From the NCBI RefSeq assembly GCF_900143525.1, contig NZ_FREZ01000001.1, positions 248,001 through 312,000 of the forward strand: a DNA stretch of 64,000 nt, read 5' to 3'. Positions within the stretch are counted from its first letter, which is position 1; the number at the start of each line of letters is the position of its first letter. Under the pieces are notes generated by a model. The model was not told where the DNA came from. It saw only the letters and a program-made list of their open reading frames with translations, and did no database searches. The translations under genes were made by a program, and so were the position numbers. Shown in pieces: positions 18,464-27,817 of this stretch. Source of the stretch: Ruegeria sp. Alg231-54 (GTDB lineage Bacteria; Pseudomonadota; Alphaproteobacteria; Rhodobacterales; Rhodobacteraceae).

Positions 18464-18483
18464 ATAGCCTTACCTTAGGCTAT
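18464..18483. promoter_or_regulatory. Inverted repeat between arylsulfatase and Crp/Fnr genes, candidate operator
   Basis: ATAGCCT-N6-AGGCTAT is a perfect 7-bp inverted repeat with a 6-base centre, 46 bp upstream of the Crp/Fnr start and about 130 bp upstream of the divergent sulfatase. The spacing matches a dimer site of the Crp/Fnr size class, but the sequence is neither the Crp (TGTGA-N6-TCACA) nor the Fnr (TTGAT-N4-ATCAA) consensus. Confidence 0.4.
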
Positions 18484-18528
18484 GACAATGCTCGGAAACC
18501 TATCATTTGATGAGATTGATGAATACTA

Positions 18529-19209
18529 ATGTTTGAAAATCCGCGTGACCGACAGGTACTGCTTGCCTCAGGGTGGTTCAGGGCGCGAGGCGCAAGCTTT
18601 CAATCGGATTTACTTGCATGCGGGGTCGCAAAATCTTTCGATGAGGGTGAGGCGCTGTATAACTACGGAGATCCCGCCAACGGGGTCTTTGCGGTTCTAG
18701 AGGGTTCCGTTCAAATCACTGCACCTGCGGATGACGGGCAGGACTTCGTTGTCCACAGGCAGGGTGGCGGGTTCTGGATCGGTGATCTTGCGTTGTTAGC
18801 CGAGTCCAACCGACTGGTAAGTGTTGTTGCGACACAGAAAACGCGAGCATTGTTTTTTCCGTCTCGGCGCCTGGACCGACTTGTTCGTGACAATCCCGAA
18901 TATGTTCGAGATTTCTATGCTTTATCGCATGAGAACATGCAAACTGCGCTGCGCATCATGGCAAATCTGGCAGTGACCGGAGCGGAAAAACGGTTGGTTC
19001 TGCGCCTTTTGCACCTGGATGAAGGGGCCTCAAAATCCGATGGGTGGATCGTCGTGTCACAGGATGAACTGGCCGAAATGGTGGCCGTATCGCTGCCGAC
19101 ATTGCACCGTAAATTGCACAACCTGGCCGAGCTGGGATTGATCGAGCTTGGGTATGGCCGCGTACGGCTTAAGGATAGGCGCAAGTTGATCGCCGCCTGC
19201 CAGTGCTGA
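18529..19209 (+). CDS. Crp/Fnr-family transcriptional regulator
   Basis: 226 residues. The cyclic-nucleotide-binding-like beta barrel spans about 30-120 (SFDEGEALYNYGDPANGVFAV onwards), and the winged helix spans about 155-220 with recognition helix SLPTLHRKLHNLAELGLIEL. The four N-terminal/central cysteines of Fnr are absent, so it is not an O2-sensing Fnr. The residues that bind cAMP in Crp are not clearly kept. Divergent from the arylsulfatase; control of the sulfatase and autoregulation through the inverted repeat at 18464 are inferences. Confidence 0.85.
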   Translation: MFENPRDRQVLLASGWFRARGASFQSDLLACGVAKSFDEGEALYNYGDPANGVFAVLEGSVQITAPADDGQDFVVHRQGGGFWIGDLALLAESNRLVSVVATQKTRALFFPSRRLDRLVRDNPEYVRDFYALSHENMQTALRIMANLAVTGAEKRLVLRLLHLDEGASKSDGWIVVSQDELAEMVAVSLPTLHRKLHNLAELGLIELGYGRVRLKDRRKLIAACQC

Positions 19210-19211
19210 CC

Positions 19212-20435
19212 CTACGGGTTAAGCGGCGGTAGCGGGTTCCGAGCGCGGTGTTCCGCTTGTTTCATACCCTTGAGTTCGGACAATGCCGCAGCCCAAGCCT
19301 CAGGTATTGAGCCGGTGCGGGATGAGTATCTTGCGGCCCCAATCCTAGCCAGTTGCTCTTCCAGGCCAATTGCTTTTTCGGGGGCATCGCTGCGCAGTTT
19401 CCACAACTCCAAGGCAGAATAAGACATTGAGATATCATTGGCTTGCAAGGCTTTCCTCAATGCACCCAGCGCAAAGTCCGAAGATATTTGATATCTGTCG
19501 CGCCGCGCCTGTTTCCAACTTGTGACACGCGGACCAAGGAACCGTACAAATGCCCAAAGAACCAGTGTCAAACCGGCCGCCAAGGCAAGCAACTTGAAAA
19601 TCGTATTCGCATCCGGTGGCTGCCACTTTGGTGGCGCAAGCGTTAGATCAACCGCGTCGATATCAATTTTCTCAATCTGATTGGTGTTCAGATTGTACCA
19701 CCGGATCGTGATAGGCTGCAGTTGGGTCTGGCCACCTTGTTGCGCAAGATAGACGATCTCATCAACGCGCTGGCCAGACAGAACACCCCGGTCTTCACTT
19801 TCGGTAATACGTGGCTCTTTCGGATAGGCGCTCAGAAGCGGGTCCTGCATGTCGGGGATCAATTCAGGCACCAGAAGGGGCGTCGTGCCGGCAATTTTGG
19901 CAGTCAGGCGTCGAGTGATGGCACCCCCGTTTTCCATTTCGGTTGATCCGTCGATCTGCTGGTCGACCGTGAACCCCGTGGCCAGGATCAGCGGGTCCAG
20001 ATCGCGAGCGCCCTCTGGTACAACGGCGTTCAAGGCCATTTCGGGCAAGGGAACACTGACCGTCGTTGGAGCATTCGTTTCGGGATCGGCAAAGGTCACC
20101 ACAACCTCTTGCTTGCCGAATTCAATCGGCCCAGCCTGAAGCGGATACAGACGGTAGCTGCGTTGAACACCGGACCAGGTCTCGCCATCCACAGTTTCGC
20201 TGATTGGGCCGGAAGCACGCTCAGGCAGGCGAACAAGCATGTTTTCTTGTTCGAGCGACGGAAAAACCGGCGGGGACGGCATGAAAGTGGGGACAAGTAC
20301 TTTTATCCGTACGATGGCCGGTTGCCCGACAGTAACCGGATCGGTCGGTGCCTCGGCTGTGACCTGCGGTTGAACACCTGTCTGCGCGCCCAGTTGTAGC
20401 GGGAAAAACAGCATGAGGAATATGAGGTATCTCAT
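19212..20435 (-). CDS. BatD-like protein
   Basis: 407 residues from the ATG at 20435, which overlaps the preceding gene by 4 bp and starts a signal peptide (MRYLIFLMLFFPLQLGAQ). A periplasmic beta-rich region of about 300 residues is followed by one membrane helix (ANTIFKLLALAAGLTLVLWAF) and a cytoplasmic tail. This is the layout of BatD of the Bat (Bacteroides aerotolerance) operons. It is the last gene of the six-gene MoxR-to-BatD unit. The function is not established; it probably forms a membrane complex with the two VWA proteins. Confidence 0.72.
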   Translation of the reverse strand: MRYLIFLMLFFPLQLGAQTGVQPQVTAEAPTDPVTVGQPAIVRIKVLVPTFMPSPPVFPSLEQENMLVRLPERASGPISETVDGETWSGVQRSYRLYPLQAGPIEFGKQEVVVTFADPETNAPTTVSVPLPEMALNAVVPEGARDLDPLILATGFTVDQQIDGSTEMENGGAITRRLTAKIAGTTPLLVPELIPDMQDPLLSAYPKEPRITESEDRGVLSGQRVDEIVYLAQQGGQTQLQPITIRWYNLNTNQIEKIDIDAVDLTLAPPKWQPPDANTIFKLLALAAGLTLVLWAFVRFLGPRVTSWKQARRDRYQISSDFALGALRKALQANDISMSYSALELWKLRSDAPEKAIGLEEQLARIGAARYSSRTGSIPEAWAAALSELKGMKQAEHRARNPLPPLNP

Positions 20436-21937
20436 TGCTGCTGCTCCTGATTTTCCAACAGGAAGCGATTTCGCAGAAAGTCCTGCATATCTGTGTCGAT
20501 CGTGCTGATCCACTGATCGGCAGACATTGCCTGCGCACCTTCGGTCGGGGCCTGAATGGTTGTGTCCTCGCCGCGCCCGGCTTCATTGTCAAAGACTGTG
20601 TCATCGGCCCCGATGCCGGCTTCTTCGCCTGTGTCCGACTGCTCTCGGGTTGTTTCAACGAATTCGAGGATTGCTTTGGAAACTTCCAGGTTGTGCTGCG
20701 CTTCGGGCCAGTCTGGCTGACGCTCCAAAGCTGTTTCAAATGCTGCTATGGCTGGCCTGTACTCGCGGTTTCGAATGCGCGCCATCCCCTCGGAGAACGC
20801 AGCCTCAGGCGTGTCCAGTTCGGCAAAGACTGCTGCTGCTTCGGGGTACTGACCTGCTTTCAGCCGCGCATAGCCCTTATGATACGGGTCTTCAAATAGC
20901 TCTGCCGCCTGAGCGTAGCGTTTTTGGTTCATCGCAATCTGCCCCTGTTGATCCGGCGTCAAGAACCAATCCAGCCAACCATCGGCATTTGCGGGCCCTG
21001 ATGGAGCTGTAAAAAACATAGCTAGCAATACCAAACGGATCACCCAACCGCGTCGGAACCAAAGCAATGACAAAAACGCGGCGGGCCAGGCCAACATCCA
21101 CCCTCTGTCCTGCCAGTCCAATCGATCATCGTCATCCAGCGCCGCAGTGTAAGCCGATTGAATTTGACGTTCTAAGCGTTTGATATCACGTTCATCGTTA
21201 GAGAACGGAACAATCGTCGCGGTCCTCAGGTCGTTTAACTGAGCGATGTTTTGACCGTTCGGCAGCATGGTCAGAAAAAACACGGGCACGGTCGTGTTCT
21301 CAAAAGCAGAGAGTTGAGACGGGTCGAGGTCGTCCAGAACGAACAGGACTGCACCGGGTGTATCACTGTCGTTCAGGATCGTTTCGGCAAGGGTCAGTGC
21401 ATCTGCGGCTGAATCCCCTTGTTTTGGCATGACTGCTGGCGCGAGGCCTTCCAAAAGCGGGCGCAGGATGTTGGCGTCTTCGGTCAGGGGCGCAACGCTG
21501 TGTGGGGTTCCGGCGTAGGCAATCAACGCCGTCTGTGCTCCGACACGCGCATTGATAAGATCAGTCACTTTGAACTTGGCCCGATCCAGTCGGGATGGTG
21601 GCAGGTCCGGTTCCTCCATACTGTCCGTGACTTTCAGTGCTATTACCAGCGGTGCCGTGTCCGCGACCAAAGGGTTCGGGGCCCGTGACCATGTCGGTCC
21701 GGCCGCGGCTAAGGTGACAAGGATTGCTGCGATCATCGCGACGTCTATCGGGTACACACGCTTCTTGTTTTCTGCCCCCAGGGTCAGGGCGGCGGCAAGG
21801 TGCGGCGCGATGCCGGTTATGGATTGGGAGTGCGAATTGGGTTTGGGCCGCATCACCCACCAGAGTATCGCAATAGGGATGAGGAACAGCAGCCAAGAGG
21901 CTCGCAAGAAATGGAAATCTGCCAACGCGTCGCTCAT
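20432..21937 (-). CDS. VWA-TPR membrane protein (BatB/BatC-type fusion) with degenerate metal site
   Basis: 501 residues. There are two N-terminal helices (ASWLLFLIPIAILWWVM and DVAMIAAILVTLAAAG), a von Willebrand A-like domain about 90-290, a further hydrophobic pair near 300-330, then TPR units about 350-430 (QKRYAQAAELFEDP, YRPAIAAFETALERQPDWPEA). The MIDAS motif DxSxS reads KVTDS (VIALKVTDSMEEPD), so the first Asp is lost and divalent metal binding is doubtful. The acidic C-terminus is low complexity. Overlaps both neighbours by 4 bp. A partner of the intact VWA protein encoded upstream. Confidence 0.8.
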   Translation of the reverse strand: MSDALADFHFLRASWLLFLIPIAILWWVMRPKPNSHSQSITGIAPHLAAALTLGAENKKRVYPIDVAMIAAILVTLAAAGPTWSRAPNPLVADTAPLVIALKVTDSMEEPDLPPSRLDRAKFKVTDLINARVGAQTALIAYAGTPHSVAPLTEDANILRPLLEGLAPAVMPKQGDSAADALTLAETILNDSDTPGAVLFVLDDLDPSQLSAFENTTVPVFFLTMLPNGQNIAQLNDLRTATIVPFSNDERDIKRLERQIQSAYTAALDDDDRLDWQDRGWMLAWPAAFLSLLWFRRGWVIRLVLLAMFFTAPSGPANADGWLDWFLTPDQQGQIAMNQKRYAQAAELFEDPYHKGYARLKAGQYPEAAAVFAELDTPEAAFSEGMARIRNREYRPAIAAFETALERQPDWPEAQHNLEVSKAILEFVETTREQSDTGEEAGIGADDTVFDNEAGRGEDTTIQAPTEGAQAMSADQWISTIDTDMQDFLRNRFLLENQEQQQ

Positions 21938-22917
21938 GCTGCACCTCGGCGCCGCTGGATTACAAGTTGACCAATCATAGTGACGAGCATTGTCAGCAAT
22001 GCCAACGCAAGCGGGTAATGTGCAAGGCTTTCGCGTGGCCTGTAGCTTTGCGTTTCCACGACCCGGGGGTTGAGTTCGTCAATGCGTGCGTATGTGTCAG
22101 CCAACGCTTCTTCGTCGTCTGCAAAGAAGTATTCGCCGCCCGTACGGTCTGCGATGTCCTTCAAGGCATCCAGATCAACCCGGTCCTCGCCCGAGGCGTC
22201 TGGGTCGCCAACGCCGATCGTATAGATGACGACGCCTTTCTCGGCCGCGATTGTTGCGGCGTTTACCGGCGTCATGCGGCTGGACGTATCCGCCCCGTCG
22301 CTTAGAACGATCATCAGGCGCTGGTCGACCTCGCTGGAGTCAAAGGTGCGTATGCCCAGACCAATTGCATCCCCCAACGCAGTATTGGGACCGGCCATGC
22401 CAACTTGAGTTTGATCCAGGAACCCGTTCAAACTGTTTAGATCTTCCGTGAAGGGGGCTTGGACAAAGGCCCGAGTACCAAAGATGATTAAAGCCATCCG
22501 GTCACCTTGGCGTTCGGCTATGAACCGACGCAATACATCCTTAACCGCGGCCAGCCTTTGTTTTGGAGCGCCATCCGTTGTTGTGAAGTCCCGCTGGTCC
22601 ATCGATCCCGAAATGTCCAAGGCAAGCACCACGTCGCGCGCCGACTTTTCGATAACCAAAGGTTCACCAAGTTTTTCGGGGCGGGCCATGGCAGCTACCA
22701 AAAGAAGCCAGATCAATGCGATTGTGGCGGCCTGAAACCGTGCGTGTTGGGGAATGGCGGATCCTGAGTTAGGTTCAACCCCAGCGGCCTGTGCGACATG
22801 GCGAAAGAATGGGATGCGGATCGAGTTGCTTTTTTCGCGATACGGTGGGGCAAGCCCATACACTAAAAATGGCAACGGGAGCAGGAGGAAAACCCAAGGC
22901 GCGGCAAAGGAGAACAT
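21934..22917 (-). CDS. VWA-domain membrane protein (BatA-like)
   Basis: 327 residues from the ATG at 22917, which overlaps the previous stop codon (TGATG) and follows AAAGGA. Helix 1 (APWVFLLLPLPFLVYGL), helix 2 (ATIALIWLLLVAAMA), then a VWA domain with intact MIDAS residues DISGSMDQRDF, a Thr loop (GPNTALGDAIGLG) and the Asp in VLSDGADTS. A last helix (YPLALALLTMLVTMIGQLVI) ends the protein. This is the BatA arrangement. Co-encoded with MoxR ATPase and DUF58, as in many such operons where the MoxR/VWA pair is thought to act in protein folding or complex activation. Confidence 0.85.
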   Translation of the reverse strand: MFSFAAPWVFLLLPLPFLVYGLAPPYREKSNSIRIPFFRHVAQAAGVEPNSGSAIPQHARFQAATIALIWLLLVAAMARPEKLGEPLVIEKSARDVVLALDISGSMDQRDFTTTDGAPKQRLAAVKDVLRRFIAERQGDRMALIIFGTRAFVQAPFTEDLNSLNGFLDQTQVGMAGPNTALGDAIGLGIRTFDSSEVDQRLMIVLSDGADTSSRMTPVNAATIAAEKGVVIYTIGVGDPDASGEDRVDLDALKDIADRTGGEYFFADDEEALADTYARIDELNPRVVETQSYRPRESLAHYPLALALLTMLVTMIGQLVIQRRRGAA

Positions 22918-23390
22918 CACGCTGTCCTTTCCCGCTTGTGTGATTTGATCCAATTTCGCGCGAGATTTTTGAGATCAGGACCGGCTTTTACATCTCTGTA
23001 TGGTGCTTCCAAAAGTTGGCGACTACGGCCGTCAGTAAAGCTAACATTATCAGATGTTTGGTTTAAGAAGTTTGTCCAATCTTCTCCATGCAACGCAGCG
23101 ACCTCTCGACGTGGATAAGCGACCAGCGCCGTGCGGCGGAGTATCTCGGCTATCTTTGCGGCGTCGTTGTCTGACGCGGCCAACTCGACCAATGCCTCGC
23201 GCCGGTAAGCGTTCGTCTGGCGGTGGCGAAGAAAGGCGTAAACGGCAAGGATGATAAGGTCAGCAAGGATTAAGGCTAAAACGCCCCATCCCCATGTCTG
23301 CGGAATCATGGATATGGGCTCGGGCACCGGGGCAGGTTCCAGCATGTCCAGCAGGTCGACCAGTGATTTACCTTCGACATCGACGCTCAT
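22917..23390 (-). CDS. DUF4381-family membrane protein
   Basis: 157 residues from the ATG at 23390, which overlaps the DUF58 stop codon by 4 bp. One central helix (WGWGVLALILADLIILAVYAFL, about residues 34-55) is followed by a helical cytoplasmic domain with ALVAYPRREVAALHGEDWTNFL, typical of DUF4381 proteins in MoxR-VWA operons. Function unknown. It is placed between DUF58 and BatA, translationally coupled to both. Confidence 0.75.
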   Translation of the reverse strand: MSVDVEGKSLVDLLDMLEPAPVPEPISMIPQTWGWGVLALILADLIILAVYAFLRHRQTNAYRREALVELAASDNDAAKIAEILRRTALVAYPRREVAALHGEDWTNFLNQTSDNVSFTDGRSRQLLEAPYRDVKAGPDLKNLARNWIKSHKRERTA

Positions 23391-24334
23391 CTTCGGGCTC
23401 CGGGATGACCAAATAGCTTGAGCAACTGGTCGAGCGTCGGTTCCGCCGTGGTCAGCGGTACTACGGAAAATCCATAGCGGCGCGACCAAGTCTGTAGCTG
23501 GGCAAGTCGATCTTCCAGCGCTGTTCTTATTCGGTGCGACAAATCGCGGTCCGAACTGTCGAGTTCAATCTGACGGTCGCCATCGGACACCGTAAGCCGA
23601 AGGTTCGGGGCAAGTTCACGCGAACTGGGATCAGAAATATTGAACAATATCAGATCATTCGAGGTAGAAAGTCTTCTAAGTAGTTTCTCTGACACCTCAT
23701 TCAGCCCATCGAAATCGGAAAAGACACACACCAAAGTATTTGTATGCGCGATCCGCGCGGCCTGTTTCAGCATATCATTCAACGCCACGGTTGGTTCATC
23801 CCGCAACGTTGCGCGCAGTTTTGAATTCAGCGCGCCCACCGATGACAGGAACTGCGTCAGGGCAACTGGTCGGCGTTTGGGCCGGTGTTCGGCCACATCG
23901 GTATCGCCAAAGACGATCCCACCGACCCGGTCGCCTTGCCCCAGCACCCGGTGTGCAGCTATCGCCGCGGCTTCGGCCGCGATGACCGATTTCATATAGA
24001 CTTGTGTGCCGAAAAACATCGAAACGCGCTGGTCCACAAGCAAAAGGGCGGGGCGGTCGCGTTCCTCGGTATAGACCCTAACATGGGGTTCTCCGGTGCG
24101 CGCGGTCACTTTCCAGTCGATGGTACGGATGTCATCCCCGGGCAAGTAGTTTCGCAGTTCTTCAAAGTTCAGACCGCGCCCGCGCAAGCGTGAGGCATGC
24201 CGGCCGTTTAGGATCGAACGGGCAGGTTGGCGGGGCAGCAGGCTGATCGCGCGAGACTTTGGACCCAGCTTTAACAGGTGGTCCGCATCAACGTGTATGC
24301 GCGGGTCGTCGGGATATGCGGCGGTCTTGGACAC
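23387..24334 (-). CDS. DUF58 domain protein (VWA-like, MoxR-associated)
   Basis: 315 residues beginning with GTG at 24334. The DUF58 core is GRGLNFEELRNYLPGDDIRTIDWKVTAR, with the later VLLVDQRVSMFFG-like strand and a C-terminal VWA-like fold. These proteins accompany MoxR AAA+ ATPases almost universally and are taken to be their adaptors. Soluble by composition. It starts 18 bp after the MoxR stop codon. Confidence 0.88.
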   Translation of the reverse strand: MSKTAAYPDDPRIHVDADHLLKLGPKSRAISLLPRQPARSILNGRHASRLRGRGLNFEELRNYLPGDDIRTIDWKVTARTGEPHVRVYTEERDRPALLLVDQRVSMFFGTQVYMKSVIAAEAAAIAAHRVLGQGDRVGGIVFGDTDVAEHRPKRRPVALTQFLSSVGALNSKLRATLRDEPTVALNDMLKQAARIAHTNTLVCVFSDFDGLNEVSEKLLRRLSTSNDLILFNISDPSSRELAPNLRLTVSDGDRQIELDSSDRDLSHRIRTALEDRLAQLQTWSRRYGFSVVPLTTAEPTLDQLLKLFGHPGARR

Positions 24335-24351
24335 GCGGCGTTCCTTTGGTT

Positions 24352-25329
24352 TCAGGGCAGCGCAACAAGCTGCAGGATTTCCGAAATCACATCATCCGCC
24401 GATTTGGCGCTGCCTTGTGCCTCGAAGCTCAGGGTGATGCGGTGGCGGAATACATCATGTGCGATGGCGCGAATATCGGCCGGGTCGACATAGTCGCGTT
24501 GGTTCATCCAGGCATGCGCGCGACCACATTTGTCCAAGGCAAGCGAGGCGCGCGGGCTTGCTCCGATGTCGATCCAGCTTGCCAGCTCGTCACTCAACGC
24601 GCCGGGCGTCCGCGTGGCTTGCACCAGATCGGCCATGTAGCGGTCCATGGCGTCTGATACGTGGGTCTGGCCGATTTCGGCCCGTGCAGCAAATACAGCG
24701 TCCTGAGGGATTGCCGGCGGTGTTTCTTTGGATGCGCTTTTGCCCGCCGCGATTTCTTCGCCTCGGACCAGACGGATCACCTCAACCTCATCCTCAACCG
24801 GCGGGTAGGTGATCTGAACATGCATCAGGAACCGGTCCATTTGCGCTTCGGGCAATGGGTAGGTGCCTTCCTGTTCAATCGGGTTCTGGGTGGCCATCAC
24901 AATAAACAGCGGTTCCATTTTATGCGTGGTTCCCGAGACGGTTACTTGCCGTTCTTCCATCGCCTCAAGCAACGCAGCCTGAACTTTGGCGGGGGCGCGG
25001 TTGATCTCGTCCGCGAGAACGATATTGGCGAAGATAGGTCCTGGTTCGAACCGGAATGTGCCACCGTCATCGGTCTGCTGAAACACCTCGGTCCCCGTGA
25101 CGTCCGATGGCAGCAGATCCGGAGTGAACTGAATCCGGCTGAAACGTGCATCCAGGTTGCGGGCCATTGCCTTGACCGCGCGGGTCTTGGCCAAACCGGG
25201 AAGCCCTTCGATCAGCAAGTTTCCGTTGGCCAACATCCCGATCAGCAGGCGGTCGATCACGTCAGTCTGTCCGATTATGGATTGTCCCATTCGGGCTTTG
25301 AGATCATTTATCTGATTAAGTGCATTCAT
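24352..25329 (-). CDS. MoxR-family AAA+ ATPase
   Basis: 325 residues. Walker A GLPGLAKT (the MoxR form), Walker B VLADEINRAPAKVQAALLEAMEE, sensor 1 region VMATQNPIEQEGTYPLPEAQMDRF and a C-terminal lid are all present. MoxR proteins act as chaperone-like ATPases that activate metal-containing or membrane complexes together with VWA partners. First gene of the operon running to the BatD-like gene. Confidence 0.93.
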   Translation of the reverse strand: MNALNQINDLKARMGQSIIGQTDVIDRLLIGMLANGNLLIEGLPGLAKTRAVKAMARNLDARFSRIQFTPDLLPSDVTGTEVFQQTDDGGTFRFEPGPIFANIVLADEINRAPAKVQAALLEAMEERQVTVSGTTHKMEPLFIVMATQNPIEQEGTYPLPEAQMDRFLMHVQITYPPVEDEVEVIRLVRGEEIAAGKSASKETPPAIPQDAVFAARAEIGQTHVSDAMDRYMADLVQATRTPGALSDELASWIDIGASPRASLALDKCGRAHAWMNQRDYVDPADIRAIAHDVFRHRITLSFEAQGSAKSADDVISEILQLVALP

Positions 25330-25437
25330 TTGGCGGGTCCAATCGGCGTCAATTTTCCAAACTGACTTTGTGATTTTGTGCGGTAATTAGAAAATGTGTC
25401 GTAACAGCGGTATGTTAGCAGCCTTTGTTTCGCCGAT

Positions 25438-26550
25438 CTACTGTGAAATCCGCCCAGTCAGACGGCGCAAATCTTCCTTCAATTCTGGTCGGATTGGTCC
25501 GTGATTTGGCGCGTCGCGCAGCGTTCGAAGCCAGTGAATCGGAGGATTTCGGCCAGCTGCCCGGTTCCAGGTCAATGCGTCGAGGATGGCTTGCGCGTCT
25601 GCCTCCAGCACTTCGGGGATGTCGAGGTCGTTCAAGGTGGCCCAAACACCAGTCCACAACCGGCCAACCGACCACGGGTTATATCCGCCCCCGCCCAGGA
25701 CCAGAACGCGGGGCGCAAGACCTTTCAGTGCGGCGACGGCCTTCCAGTGAGAATTGTTGGACAGCGCCAGGCGCGACAGCGGGTCCTCGGCAACCGCATC
25801 GGCGCCGCATTGCAGGACAAGGGCTTGCGGTTTGAAGGCCTCTGCCGCGGGCAGGATCAGCTGGTCGAGAATGGCGCCAAATTCATCATCGTTGAGGTTT
25901 CTGGACACCGGAAGGTTAAACGCCGCGCCGCCTGCACCATCATCAAGCTTGCCGGTGAACGGCCACCGTCGGGCTTCATGAATGGAAATCATCCGAACCG
26001 TTTCCAAACCCTGAAAGGCGGCCTCGACCCCGTCGCAGTGATGGGCGTCGATATCGACGTAGACAATCCGGTCTAGGCCCATTCGCAACAGTGTCAGGAT
26101 CGCCAAAACCGGGTCGTTCAGATAACAAAACCCATTGGCACGGTCGGGCAGGCCGTGATGTGTTCCGCCCGCAGGGTTGTAAACGATGCCGCCATCGCGG
26201 ATCAGTTCAGCGCCCAACATTGATCCTCCGGCCGCAGTGGCGGGGCGTCTGTACATCTCTGGGAATACCGGGTTGGACAGCGTGCCCAGCGCATAGGTCG
26301 AGCGTACATCATCCGAGACGCTTTGAGCTCTTTCCGCGGCCTGCAGCGCATCTATGTAGTCCGGCGTGTGAAAGCGGTGCAGCGCGCCGGGTTTTGCGCG
26401 GGGGCTGACCCTGTAATTTTCCGAATTGATCCAGCCCAGCGCGCGGCACAGGTCCATGACGGTGGAGACGCGCGGGATAGCCAGCGGGTGTTTTGAACCA
26501 TAGGTCGAATGGCGATAGATCTCGGACCCTATGAAGATCGGGTTTTGCAC
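25438..26550 (-). CDS. Histone deacetylase-like amidohydrolase (AcuC/HDAC family)
   Basis: 370 residues with a GTG start at 26550, three bases after the upstream stop codon; no clear ribosome site, so coupling is likely. Family blocks are HRFHTPDYIDAL, NPAGGTHHGLPDRANGFCYLNDP (the paired catalytic His), VYVDIDAHHCDGVEAAF (zinc Asp and His) and LGGGGYNPWSVGRLW. The enzyme removes acyl groups from lysine side chains or from small amides such as polyamines. The true substrate is not readable. It follows the AI-2E family gene on the same strand. Confidence 0.88.
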   Translation of the reverse strand: MQNPIFIGSEIYRHSTYGSKHPLAIPRVSTVMDLCRALGWINSENYRVSPRAKPGALHRFHTPDYIDALQAAERAQSVSDDVRSTYALGTLSNPVFPEMYRRPATAAGGSMLGAELIRDGGIVYNPAGGTHHGLPDRANGFCYLNDPVLAILTLLRMGLDRIVYVDIDAHHCDGVEAAFQGLETVRMISIHEARRWPFTGKLDDGAGGAAFNLPVSRNLNDDEFGAILDQLILPAAEAFKPQALVLQCGADAVAEDPLSRLALSNNSHWKAVAALKGLAPRVLVLGGGGYNPWSVGRLWTGVWATLNDLDIPEVLEADAQAILDALTWNRAAGRNPPIHWLRTLRDAPNHGPIRPELKEDLRRLTGRISQ

Positions 26551-26553
26551 AGA

Positions 26554-27639
26554 TTATTGGGTCCGTGCGGGTGCGTTGTCATCACCAAGGCGGCCATCAA
26601 GAGACATCAGAATAGCCACTGGCCTAAGGGCAGGAATGTGGCTGAAGATGATCAGAATGCAGACAGTCAAAGGAACACTCAGGAATGCACCGATCAGCCC
26701 CCAAACGGTTGTCCAGAACGTTAGCGCGAGGATCACCAGAAACGTAGACATGTTCAGCGACCGGCCCAGCAAGGCAGGGTCAACAAAATTGCCGATCAGA
26801 AACTGGATGGTGCCGCAACCGAACACGATGATCAGGAAAGGCCCGATCGTTTCATATTGAACGAGGGCAATCATGGCCGGAAAGATTACGGCGATGATCG
26901 AACCGATAGACGGGATGAAGTTCAGCGCAAAAGTCAGCACGGCCCATGTTTCGGCGTATTCAAGTCCAAGCGCCTTGAAGACCGAGTAACTGATGCCCGC
27001 CGTGACCAGACTGATGAAGGTTTTTACCCCGACATAGCGCTGCAGGCTGTCGGTGATCGCATCCAGAATTGTGGTGAATTCGGCCCCGGTTTCGGGATTG
27101 CCCGCAGCCAGTTGTATCTTTTTGCGAAAGGCCAGACGCTCGGCCATCAGGAAGGCCACGTACAGGCTGATCAGGAAGAACTGGTTCAGCAGCGATGTTG
27201 CACTGCTGAGCAACACACGCGCGACATAGGACATGTCGATACTGACCAGATTGTCGCGGATGAAAGTGGTGACGTCATTGCCAACCAGCCCCGTGACCCG
27301 GTTCACGGCGCCGTCGAACTGGGTTTCATACGTGCTGATCGATCGGGCGAACTGCGTCGCCTGGCTTCCGAGGATATACATGATCACGAACAAGCCAGCC
27401 AAAACAACTGTGACTGCGGCGATGTTGGCCAGCCAGACGGGCACGCGCGCCAACGAGATAACCCGGTCGCTCAGCGCAATGATCAAAACGTTGATCAACA
27501 AAGCCATGGTCAGCGGGATCAGGAATGCTGAACCCGCGTAAAGTCCCAATACAATCAGTGTGGCGACAATTGTCGCATCCCGAACAACCGACAGCTTCAG
27601 CCGCGGACCGCTCGTGTTCTGATTAGGTTCCAAAGTCAT
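26554..27639 (-). CDS. AI-2E family transporter (PF01594)
   Basis: 361 residues with about eight hydrophobic segments: a pair at residues 20-65, one at 70-95, then the conserved C-terminal half with ALGLEYAETWAVLTFALNFIPSIGSIIAVIFPAMIAL and FWTTVWGLIGAFLSVPLTV. The NFIPSIGSIIA segment is characteristic of the TqsA/PerM family. Such proteins are inner-membrane transporters, some reported as Na+/H+ antiporters; an autoinducer role is not shown by the sequence. Upstream of the deacetylase-like gene with a 3-base gap. Confidence 0.88.
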   Translation of the reverse strand: MTLEPNQNTSGPRLKLSVVRDATIVATLIVLGLYAGSAFLIPLTMALLINVLIIALSDRVISLARVPVWLANIAAVTVVLAGLFVIMYILGSQATQFARSISTYETQFDGAVNRVTGLVGNDVTTFIRDNLVSIDMSYVARVLLSSATSLLNQFFLISLYVAFLMAERLAFRKKIQLAAGNPETGAEFTTILDAITDSLQRYVGVKTFISLVTAGISYSVFKALGLEYAETWAVLTFALNFIPSIGSIIAVIFPAMIALVQYETIGPFLIIVFGCGTIQFLIGNFVDPALLGRSLNMSTFLVILALTFWTTVWGLIGAFLSVPLTVCILIIFSHIPALRPVAILMSLDGRLGDDNAPARTQ

Positions 27640-27817
27640 CGCTTAGCCCGCCTGTAATGCCGCGTGGCACGTTACAACGATTGATGGTCGCTCTGGAAAC
27701 TGATCCTGCACGGCTGAGCGAGATTCTGCAATGTGCCCAAACATTTGGGCGAGATAATTTACGTTCTCAAGGGATTTGCCATTTCAGAGCAAAGCCGAGG
27801 CGGGTTAGGCTGAGCGC

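Noticed and set aside
18335..18528. Fnr or Crp consensus site
   Set aside because: TTGAT half-sites occur but with no correctly spaced partner; only the ATAGCCT-N6-AGGCTAT repeat is symmetric.
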